Of a stretch of 64,000 bases of DNA, positions 42,337 to 51,116 are shown piece by piece; the stretch's first letter is position 1; every line of letters starts with the position of its first letter. The position numbers and the translations under genes are program-made. The notes under the pieces are model-generated. The model saw only the letters and a program-made list of their open reading frames with translations. It was not told the DNA's origin and searched no databases. This DNA is from Diabrotica undecimpunctata (taxonomy: Eukaryota; Arthropoda; Insecta; Coleoptera; Chrysomelidae), in NCBI RefSeq assembly GCF_040954645.1, contig NC_092809.1, positions 76,896,935 to 76,960,934 on the forward strand, given 5' to 3'.

Positions 42337-44985
42337 GCAGCCGGTCCCAAGCCCGGATAAAAGAGGAGGGATAGAGGAGTAACACTCTAAAAAAAAAACA
42401 GGGTTCAGCTGACCCGGCTGATAGCACCTGTGAGGGTCCCTGCCTGGGGTACAGGTGAAAACAGGTCAACGGTCTCGAGAGCAGAGGATGGCTGGAAAAG
42501 TCACAATGGTCAAGAGGTCGGAAGAACTAACAGCGTTTGATCCAGAATGGGCGGCTGAAGAAAAGGTCCTCCAAACGGGGGTTGTGGCGTTAGGAATTAG
42601 CAACCTAACACACAAGAAAAACATAAGGGTAAGAAGAACGAAAATCGCAAGATGAAAAAGCCAAATACGGAAACACACCCCCGGGTGGAAATCCACACCT
42701 CCCCATCGGACACGGGAAGTTCGGAAGACCCAAGTCTTATCAAAGCTCAACCAAAAATCGAAATGAAGAAAAGATAGAACATTCATATGAGCAACATGGA
42801 ATATACAAGGATGGAACAAAAACGCGACAGAAGTGATCAAAGAGTTTAAAGAAAGCAACATCGACATACTAGTAACAACAGAAACCAAAAAGAAAGGAAA
42901 TGGAACGGAAACAATAGAAGACCATATCCACTGCTGGAGCGGAGTTAATAAAGAATGTAGAGCAAAGGCAGGAGTGGGAATACTAATCAAAAATAAGTGG
43001 AAGAACAGGGTTAGAACATGGGAACCAATCAACGAGAGAATAATTAAAATGCATATAGACATATACGGTAAAGAGACAGTGATACTCGGAGTATATGCAC
43101 CAACAGACGATTCTCCGAGAGTAGAAAAAGAACATTTCACGGAACAACTCCAAAATCAAATAGAGCTAATTAAAAAGAACGTGGAGATGATTATAACAGG
43201 AGACCTTAACGGCAGAACCGGAAGGAAAGAAAACGATAGAAGTAGTGGGGAGATTTGGAGAGGATGAACAAAACGATAACGGAGAACGTCTGATTGAATT
43301 ATGCGAACTAAACAACCTAAAAATCACCAACGGATTCTTCAGACATAAAAATATTCATAAATATACATGGACGCAAGAAACACGAAAGCTGAAATCGATA
43401 ATAGACTACATAATAATCAAACAAGATACCATAATAAAGATCAAAGATGTGCGAGTCAAAAGAGGAGCAGAATGTGGAACGGACCATAGACTACTGACAT
43501 CAAAAATGGGCATTAATTGGAAACATAACAAGACCCCCTCCACAGAAGAACCGTTGAACACTATAAGAGAAAAACAATACAATATAGAACTACTCCAAAA
43601 ACAATCTATAAGAGAACTATACCAACAACGTCTAGACCAAAAATTAATAGAATTTAGATACGGCAAGCAGCATTCGAAGCCCTTGGGGAAAAAGAACATA
43701 TAACAAATAAACAGCACTATTATGAAATAAATGAACCAACAAAAAGAATAATTGAAGAAAAAAAGCAACTATACAGAAAATGGCTGACTACAAACAACGA
43801 TGAAGTTTATAAAGAATATAGAGAAAAAGATAGAGAAGTGAAAAAACAAATAACACAGCAAAAGAATGAAGAATGGGAAAGAATCTGCTTGAATATTGAA
43901 ACATATATAGGAGGTACAAGAACTTCGGAGTCATGGAAAGTACTGAGAGGATTGAAACAAAACTCAAGAGAAAAAATTAAATTGGGAAATATCCAGGACA
44001 AAGAATGGAAGGACTACTACAAGGAACTATTAACAGAACAAAGACCACAATTCATTGGAAAAGAAAACAGGCGAAGACGAAGCAGATTCCCACAACAAGA
44101 AATAGAAATAACAGATAGGGAAATGAGAACGGCCATAAAAGCAATCAAAAATAAGAAAACACCGGGACCTGGAGGCATCTCACCTGAGCTTATAAAATAC
44201 GGATCAAAAAAATTACACCGGATGATACAATGGATATTTCAGAAAGCCATAAATGGAGAACAGCTCCCAAAGGAATGGACGGCGGCATATATGACACCTA
44301 TATTTAAGAAAGGAGATAGAAAACGATGCGAAAACTACAGAGGAATAAGCGTAATATCATCAATAGGAAGATTATATGGGAAGATACTGCTAGAAAAGAT
44401 AGAGCAAGCGATAAAAGGCAAAATCGGGGAGGATCAGGCAGGCTTCACGGCAGGAAGATAATGCATAGACCACATATACACACTGGAGCAACTGTTGGAA
44501 AAGAAAAAAGCAAAAAATAGAGATATACACTTGGCATCTGTGGACCTGAGAAAGGCGTATGACTCTGTACCAAGGTCAGAACTATGGGAGGCAATGTACA
44601 AATTAGAAATACAGACGGAACTCATAGAAGCTACAAAAGCTCTGTATAAAGAAAATAAAGTGTCCATTAAAATGGGAACAAGAATCATAGGAGACTTCAC
44701 CACAACAAAAGGGCTCCTGCAGGCTTGTTCCACATCTCCAACCCTATTCAAAATATACTTAGAGAAAGCCTTGACTACATGGAAAAGAAAATGCGAAGGC
44801 ATGTGAGTACCGGTACGGAACGAATACCTATATACGTTAAGTTTTTCAGACGATCAAGTAGTGATTGCACAAGACCAAGACGACCTCAGCTACATGATGA
44901 AGAAACTACAAGAAGAATATACCAAGGCTGGCCTAGATATTAACCTCGCGAAAACAGAGTACCTATCTACAAGGCACAGACAACA
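42337..44985 (+). mobile_element. LINE D: APE-type LINE lying inside gypsy B, 3' end lost
   Basis: The 5' part begins with a GC-rich non-coding leader (GCCGGTCCCAAGCCCGGATA at about 42340, then CCCGGCTGATAGCACC) of the kind that starts certain insect LINEs. Endonuclease and RT follow. It stops abruptly at about 44985 in the RT thumb and is joined to gypsy gag. With the start of gag also missing, the simplest history is insertion into gypsy B followed by a deletion across the 3' junction. Confidence 0.75.
42791..44980 (+). pseudogene. pol: LINE D pol: endonuclease + RT, broken
   Basis: Endonuclease: ATWNIQGWNKNATEVIKE (42791), ILVTTETKKKG, AGVGILIKNKWKNR, VILGVYAPTDDS, IITGDLNGRTG, then a frameshift near 43245, GERLIELCELNNLKI and GTDHRLL (Ser of the usual SDH is Thr). 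RT after further breaks: KNKKTPGPGGISPELI (family PDG is PGG), FKKGDRKRCENYRGISV, GEDQAGFTAGR, an in-frame TAA (44460-44462), HLASVDLRKAYDSVPRSELW, GLLQACSTSPTLFKIYL, a stop, then SFSDDQVVIAQDQDDLSYMM (FSDD near 44850). At least five lesions. The C-terminus is missing at the junction with gypsy gag. Confidence 0.82.
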
Positions 44986-45330
44986 CATTGGAAGAAATTG
45001 ATGTAGATACCTTCATCAATGGGTTGAGAGACAGTGAACTACAGAACGCTTTACGACTAGCAAGACCGAAAGTTTTAGATGAAGCGCTCGCCATTGCCTT
45101 GGAAGACGAGACAGCTAGTCGAGCTTCACGGAGCTATCGAGTAAGAACCTCTGAAGAGAGCGACGTACAAAACGATAAACGTCTGGAGGAAATCGTACGG
45201 AAAGTAGTTCGTAACATGATGCCGAAGAGACGTGAACCCAGATGTTGGAATGTTAACGACGTAGGTCACATTCGTCGTAAATTGTATGAAAATAATACAA
45301 CAGTCAGAAAGCTAGAACAGAGATCGAACA
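44986..45330 (+). pseudogene. gag: gypsy B Gag C-terminus with degenerate zinc knuckle
   Basis: Reads VDTFINGLRDSELQNALRLA, EALAIALEDETASRASRSY, KVVRNMMPKRREPRCW, collinear with gypsy A gag residues near 350-415 and extending further. The CCHC knuckle at about 45240-45290 has kept its first Cys and the His, but the second and fourth ligands are Val and Leu (CWNV.. GHIRRKL). N-terminal gag is missing at the junction with LINE D. Confidence 0.8.
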
Positions 45331-46540
45331 CTGGGCTGGAAAAAGTCATTCAAATGCTGAGGCTCAGTCAAGACGGCCATACAGTGCAAATCGTAATTAT
45401 TGTCTTGAATTAGAAGAACGACTTTGCCCCGTGAGACGAACCACCGTCATTAATGATCAATGGCAGCCTCAACAGCTACAAGACGCTCAAGCAGATGATC
45501 CATGTATAAAAAGAGTATTGGATTGGATGCGTCGAAGTGAAAGACCTTCTTGGCAAGACATTAGTGCATGTAGTCCAGAAGTCACGTGTTACTGGAGCCA
45601 ATGGAATTGCCTAGTGCTGAAAGATGATCTTCTGTATAGAACCTTTCAGAACGATGATGGTACAGAAACTAAGCTTCAGTTGATTGTACCTAAAAATAAA
45701 GTGTCAGAAGTATTGCGTCAGTTGCATGACGGTGTATCAGGTGGACACTTTGGTATTACGAAGACTTTGCAAAAGGTTCGATAACGGTTCTATTGGGTGA
45801 ACTGTAAAGATGATGTAATAAGATGGTGCCGGAAATGTGAACTGTGTGCAACCAGTAATGGTCCAGTTGGTAAAAAGAGGGCACCCATGAAACAGTACAA
45901 TGTTGGTAGTCCTATGGAAAGAGTAGCAATCGACATTGCAGGTCCACTTCCAGAGACGAATGATGGAAATAAATATATCCTGGTATGGCTATACCAAATG
46001 GGGGGCCTATGCGATACCAAATCAAGAAGCTGCTACCGTTGCAGAGGTACTGGTTAAAGAATTCTTTAGCCGATTTGGTGTTCCCTTGGAGATCCACTTC
46101 GACCAAGGGCGAAACTTCGAATCAAACCTTTTCCAAAACGTATGTAAATTGATTGGTGTCAATAAGACCAGAACGACACCCCTGCATCCTCAATCAGATG
46201 GAATGGTCGAGAGGATGAACCGAACGATGGGTAAACACCTGTCCAAAGTTGTATCAAAACATCAAAAAGATTGGGACCAGCACATTCATTTATTCTTAAT
46301 GGTATACTGCTCGGCCGTGAATGAAACTACAGGCCAGACTCCAACCTGCCTGATGTTAGGTCGTGAAGTTCATTTGCCCTGCGACCTAGAGTTTGCCTGC
46401 AGACCTTCCGAAGAAAATGTTGCAAGCGAAGATTATGTCGACCGCCTGAAGTTAAGAATGAGCAACATTCATGAACTTGCTCGACAACACATCCAGTTAG
46501 TCAGTGACAGAATGAAAGATCAATAAGATTCTCGATGCAA
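45331..46540 (+). pseudogene. pol: gypsy B integrase (after deletion of PR-RT-RNase H)
   Basis: A KSHSNAEAQSRRPYSA block (about 45345-45395) is the end of RNase H, fused directly to the gag side by a deletion. Then comes QWQPQQLQDAQADDPCIKRV and the integrase zinc-binding HHCC segment (GGHFGITKTLQKVR, stop TAA 45782-45784, DVIRWCRKCELC). The catalytic core has VAIDIAGPLPET (first Asp), a frameshift at about 45980, EIHFDQGRNFES (second Asp) and DGMVERMNRTMGKH (Glu), so the D-D-E triad is all present. It ends QHIQLVSDRMKDQ with TAA at 46524-46526. The same frame continues into the next feature. Confidence 0.87.
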
Positions 46541-47414
46541 GAATGAAAGCTATAAAGTAGGTGATCTTGTTTGACTTTATAATCCACAACGTCGTCGTGG
46601 CTTGTCTCCTAAACTGCAAAGACAATGGGAGGGTCCGTATGAAATTAAAAAGAGAATAAATGACGTAATATACCGAATTAAGAAGTTGTCGAAAGGTAAA
46701 CCAAAAGTAGTTCACATAAATCGTCTTGCACCTTATGCTAGCTCAAATGAAATAGAAGAAGCCCGAACCCTTCAACATGAGATCAAAGATGACCGGCGAC
46801 CAAGCTTTAATGAGTTTATGTCAAATCACGCAGAGAGAAAGAGTGCTAGATTCGGCGTGACGACAGAAGTTCAGCAGGATCTTTTTAGTGTTCCGCATAA
46901 CGTCTCTCTAGCCCACTGTGTTGCCCAAGATCTCGAGATGACTAAAGGAATCTCATCTGTATTTTATAAGAAGTTCGGTCGTTTAGACGAGTTAAAAAAT
47001 CAGCAGCATAAAGTTGGAAGAGTACTGAGATTAGAAGATGGTCCTCGATCTTTGCTGTATATGGTGACCAGGAAGTCGTTTACAGACAGGGCAAGCTACG
47101 AGGATATATGGCGTGCTCTAACTAATTTGAAGAAAATCATATGCAATTATGACATCAAGAATTTGTACTCACCTAAGATAGTTCATCCACTAGATAATCT
47201 GGATTGGAAGATTGTCAGAAGCATGCTTGAAGTGATCTTCCGAGAAACCGGCGTAAGAATTACTGTGTGTTGCATTAATCCGAAGAGATCGTGTCCTTCA
47301 AAGACAGTGGACTGTTATTTCTTTCTGAGGGGTTCATGCAGAGCTGGAGAGTCCTGTAGATTCCGCCATCCTGGGCCTGCATATAGAGTTGCTGATCGGG
47401 ACGCTCAGATTTAA
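46527..47414 (+). CDS. pol: gypsy B Pol C-terminus: integrase tail + TARG1-like macro domain + CCCH zinc finger
   Basis: Same frame as integrase, read through TAA (46524) and TGA (46572-46574), then open for 270 codons from about 46602. Numbering from 46602: residues 2-46 are the standard Ty3/gypsy integrase tail (LQRQWEGPYEIKKRINDVIY, KPKVVHINRLAPY). Residues 85-225 match the macro domain of TARG1/OARD1, which removes ADP-ribose from proteins: QQDLFSVPHNVSLAHCV, FYKKFGRLDEL, YMVTRKSFTDRASYEDIWRA, PKIVHPLDNLDW, ITVCCI. The catalytic Asp of TARG1 (D125) aligns with D198. The catalytic Lys (K84) aligns with R157, with Lys next to it, and the glycine-rich GCG loop is VHP. Residues 238-256 form a CX7CX5CX3H zinc finger. 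TAA at 47412-47414 is 11 nt before the LTR. Enzyme activity is uncertain; ADP-ribose binding is plausible. Confidence 0.85.
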
Positions 47415-47425
47415 GAGGGGAGCAG
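47415..47425 (+). promoter_or_regulatory. gypsy B polypurine tract
   Basis: GAGGGGAGCAG directly before the 3' LTR TG, the expected position and composition of the plus-strand primer. Confidence 0.7.
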
Positions 47426-47640
47426 TGTTACGAACATGCTTTTGGCATGGCCCATGTAACGGTTGCATCTCGAAAAAGGCATCAAGAACATTCGCGATGT
47501 ATCGAGTGCGAGAGAAGAGTAGAAGAGTAGAAGATTCGAGAATAATACTTTTTGGTATATATATGTAACGAAGTTTGAGTGAGTTTAGTTGTTAAGTGTT
47601 GTTTATTTATTCTCGCTACACTACTATATACTTAATATAA
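47426..47640 (+). repeat. gypsy B 3' LTR
   Basis: Starts TGTTACGAACATGCTTTT and is collinear with 42029 onward through GTGAGTTTAGTTGTTAAG, with indels (it lacks the block near 42125-42165). Beyond about 47600 the two copies cannot be aligned by eye, so the right end is approximate. Confidence 0.8.
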
Positions 47641-47959
47641 AATAAGATAATAAGATCAGCTTAAGATTTCAAAATCGTTCCAAAAATCGTTTCCAAAATC
47701 GTTCGCAGTGCATTTATCAGTATGGTACGAATATATTCGTACAAAAAGTAAACTGATTTCGTACAACTACCACTCAATTTTCCACTCTGTGCACGTAAGC
47801 ATAATACTTAGAGCCAATAGAATAGATTCATTTATCAATTAAGAAAAGGGGCTTTAGATAGGCTCCGGTTTTCTTAAGTTAAAGACCTACAGTTACTTTA
47901 AAGAAGTCAGATAACATGTATTATTCTATGTCTCTTTCATCGTCATCCAGCCTTAAGAG

Positions 47960-48583
47960 TCCACTGCTACATCTCTTCCCCATGTTTCCAACTCCGTCTA
48001 TATTGCGCCACACTCATTCAGTTTTTACTTTGTCTTTTTAAAAAGTCAGCTCATTGTGTAAGTGGTCGACCGACGCTTGTCTTGTCTTCCCTTGGTCTTC
48101 ATTCCAATAACCTCTTTGTCCATCGCCCATCCGTCAATCTAGCTATGTGTCCTGTCGATCTCCATTTTAGTCTGGCTATCCCTTCGATGACGTCAGTCAC
48201 CTTGGTTCTTCTCTGTGTGACTCTTAATTTGGTAGCCGAGGCTTTTGTTAAAGTAATTTTGTGCTCCGTATGTCTTTAATTAAATACTTTTCTTGATTCG
48301 TCAAGCATGTACGCAGCTCAATTTTAAAAGATTCTCTCAGTTTTCCATATGCTGCCCACCCAACACCGATTCTTCTCTTCAGTTTATGGGTTTGATTATT
48401 CCTGCCAATCATAATTTCATGTCCTAGATATTTATATTTATCTACGAGTTTTACTTCTTGCCCACTAATACTGATGTACTGGTTGAGTACAACATTTGTC
48501 ATTCTTTTCGTTTTCGAGATGTTTATATTTAAACCCACATTTTCTGTAGCAACAACGAGTTCCTGTACCATCTCTCTTGCCAT
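47960..48583 (-). pseudogene. LINE E RT thumb and C-terminal fragment
   Basis: 48583-48250 is open on the minus strand: EMVQELVVATENVGLNINIS, KTKRMTNVV, KYKYLGHEIM, KLKRRIGVGWAAYGKL and a SFKIELRTCLTN end, the segment after the RT catalytic box. 48245-47965 contains the decayed C-terminus (TKVTDVIEGI-like, ARHIARL-like, GRPLTQ-like segments) nearly identical in sequence to 37545-37800. The two parts are adjacent although about 25 codons are missing between them. Confidence 0.72.
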
Positions 48584-48795
48584 TCCTAGATCCTCCCCTA
48601 TTATGACTACGAAGTTGTCCTTTTTTCGAGTGGGGAAAATTTATGTTCCCTTAAAATGATATTCTATAACATCGACCTTGTGTCATCACAACTTATATAA
48701 TATTAACAACAACAAAATATAATATTATTTTCATGTAATCTAAAGGTTTTTACACCTAGATTGGTAGCTAGTCCCAACTGTATCAAGATATTTCG

Positions 48796-48830
48796 CTGAT
48801 GATGATCAGACTGGGTCAAAAACGTTTTGA
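48796..48830 (+). ncRNA. Hammerhead-like core with altered G12 position
   Basis: CTGATGA (48796-48802), helix TGATC / GGTCA (48803-48807, 48814-48818, one G-T pair) with loop AGACTG, then AAAAC (48819-48823). Everything fits a hammerhead core except that GAAA is AAAA. The missing G corresponds to G12, the general base of the hammerhead, so cleavage would be lost. This looks like an inactive relic of a PLE-associated motif. Confidence 0.5.
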
Positions 48831-48969
48831 AGATATTTGTAATCCTTTCGGATATATTTTAAAAATTTTAATAAAAAAATACTCCATCATGCATCAGAAG
48901 TCTTTACTACTTTGTTAGTTTTCTTAAACTAAGTGGGATGTGTCTGAAATTTTATTAATTTTTTTATTA

Positions 48970-49602
48970 ACAAAATAAAATGTTATTAATAGATTTGAAC
49001 ATCGAGGAATTACCGTCTTTTAAATTACGACTTCGACGAGCTACCACAGATTAAATATAAAGGGTCTTCTAGCTGCAATGGAAGCCGAGATAATGTAAAT
49101 TTTTCCTTCAAAATTTCAAAATTCAAAATTTGTGCAAATTTTACTGCTTAATGTTTATAAACAATGGTGATATGATTTTTAATAAATTGTCCCTAACTTC
49201 GTTCCTATTGGCTATAGAAAGTTTTTTTTAATGTGAGTTTTTTTACCAGTTATCCAATGGTTCTACGTACAAGTCTGTAGCTTGAAAAATATAGAAGTTA
49301 TTACAATTGTTCATAAGTAAAAAACATATCCCTCTTCAAACGTTTATTTTGTAAATAATTTCGATGAAAACGCAATATGCATTTAACTTCTGAGATAGTT
49401 TAAGTCTTAAAGAATCCTATGAAATTTGCTAAATGTGTCTAGCATCATTAATAGAGCAAGTTCAATAGTTTAAATATTTAGCCTCAGGAATAAATTAATT
49501 AAATAACTTTTAAACTGTTTGACCGATCGGGGGGAAATTCCGTACAAATTTAAAAGACGGTAATTCCTCAATGTTTAAATGTATTAATAACATTTTATTT
49601 TG
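48970..49602. repeat. Foldback element with about 57-bp inverted arms
   Basis: Left arm 48970-49027 (ACAAAATAAAATGTTATTAA ... GAGGAATTACCGTC) is inverted at 49546-49602 (AAAAGACGGTAATTCCTC ... TTAATAACATTTTATTTTGT). The interior has no coding frame. A MITE-like element of about 630 bp; target duplication not identified. Confidence 0.8.
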
Positions 49603-50565
49603 TAAAATTTATAAATTAGCACAAAAAACCGCATTTTTGCAAATATTTCCGTAAATTATTTATCAATATTTTAATTTAAAAAATGGGAAAATAAAGATAT
49701 TCTTGATATAAAAAAAATGATATAAATATTGTTTATGTAAAATATAAGGGGAAAAAACTTAGACAAAAAATCAAATTGTGACCATAAATTATTGTTTAAA
49801 CAAAACGCAAGGTAAAAATACGAGTACTTTTTCATCTATTCGTCATCTATTAACCCCCACCTATGTCTTAAAAACTTCAGATATCTGCGAAAAATTTTGC
49901 CGTGAAATCGATGATTTTTGCATAACCAAACTGGGCTATAAGGATCATTGGATAATCCACAGGGGCATCCACGTGGATATCCCACTTATTTTTTTGACAG
50001 GGGAATATCAAAATCATGTCGTTCAGTTCCATATTCGTGTTTAATTTGATTCAGATATTGATTGATTGATATTGAGAATTAAAAATTCATTATTTAAAAA
50101 AAATGCCTAGGAACCGACACTTTAAAGCGTTGTAACTAAGAGAAAATTGATGCAAAAAGTCTTGGTACAATGAGAACTTTAGATCAGCAAGATCAAAGCT
50201 ACCTATGAATTTAAAATTTGAACTCCCACATTAAAATACAGGAATAATATCTTCCGCAAAGATATATCACACACTAACCAGTGAACAACTAAGTAAAATA
50301 ATAAACGTCTCAAAAAAGTCTACAATTTAAAAAAAAAATGTGATAATTGAAAGCTTCTTTTCTAATAAAACTCATCTGGCCCTACAATGACACGTTGAGC
50401 AATGAAAATTCTAAAACTAAGCAAAACAAAAAAAAAACATAATCAACTCGCGAATATCAAAAATGTAGCAAAGTAACTAGACCTCTACAAAGGCAACTAC
50501 AAGATGTCCAGAAGGAGGCATAAAATATTGACTCTGAATCAATGACATTCGAAGCATCCTTAGGA
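49603..50565. other. Interval without recognised gene
   Basis: A plus-strand frame of about 88 codons (49778-50044) is open but not recognised. No other structure was seen. Confidence 0.35.
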
Positions 50566-50894
50566 GTATGGTTATGGTTATGGTAGATCGGCGCAGGACC
50601 CATTTATGAGCCCTTCAGACACCTAGACCTTCCAAGACGGATCCATTGTATCACCACTATCATACGGAATAGGCCCATAATGACCAATTCTTCAGCATTT
50701 CTAGGGCTTAGGCTGTTCTGGGCTCCCATATTTGCAGTAATCAGTAGGGGCTTTATGTCTAAGCACTTCCTGCCGTTCTGAACGTCTAATCCTTAATTTG
50801 TGAGAACAGAAACACAAGTCTCTTTAAGGATAACTCCCTCATTTGTTTCGGTTGCATTAAGATCGAACCCAGGATCTGCCACCTCTGGTAGGCT

Positions 50895-50898
<4 letters not shown>
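50566..50898 (-). mobile_element. Candidate tRNA-derived SINE
   Basis: On the minus strand a box B-like GGGTTCGATCTT (complement of 50859-50870) lies about 30 nt from the 5' end and the other end finishes in ACCATAACCATAACCATA repeats (50567-50584). Short-repeat tails and an internal pol III box near one end are SINE features. The box A half is replaced by the (TA)n array at 50899-50959. Confidence 0.5.

Positions 50899-50959
<61 letters not shown>
50899..50959. repeat. (TA)n microsatellite
   Basis: About 61 bp of pure TA repeats adjoining the SINE candidate. Confidence 0.95.
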
Positions 50960-50962
<3 letters not shown>

Positions 50963-51116
50963 GAAAACATAGAAACTTTACAATACCTTCTTCTAAGTAT
51001 TTGTATATTTAATATCTCTTTAAACTCTTTATTTATATTCCATACTCTTTATAAATTGTAGTTTATTTAAGACGGTACAGACTATTTAGTCCATCTGCAC
51101 GACTGCCTTTAAAACT

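Larger units (their letters stand above)
42029..47640 (+). mobile_element. gypsy B: Ty3/gypsy element carrying a macro domain, with LINE D inside
   Basis: Bounded by related LTRs starting TGTTACGAAC at 42029 and 47426. Internal order: LTR, LINE D (42337-44985), gag end with zinc knuckle remnant, terminal scrap of RNase H, integrase, macro domain, CCCH finger, stop, purine-rich tract, LTR. Protease, RT and most of RNase H are deleted. The LTR 3' ends differ so the exact right boundary and target duplication are unresolved. Several stops and a frameshift show it is dead. Gag resembles gypsy A. Confidence 0.85.

Noticed and set aside
49778..50044. 88-codon open frame
   Set aside because: No recognisable domain and sits in unstructured AT-rich sequence; kept only as a note.
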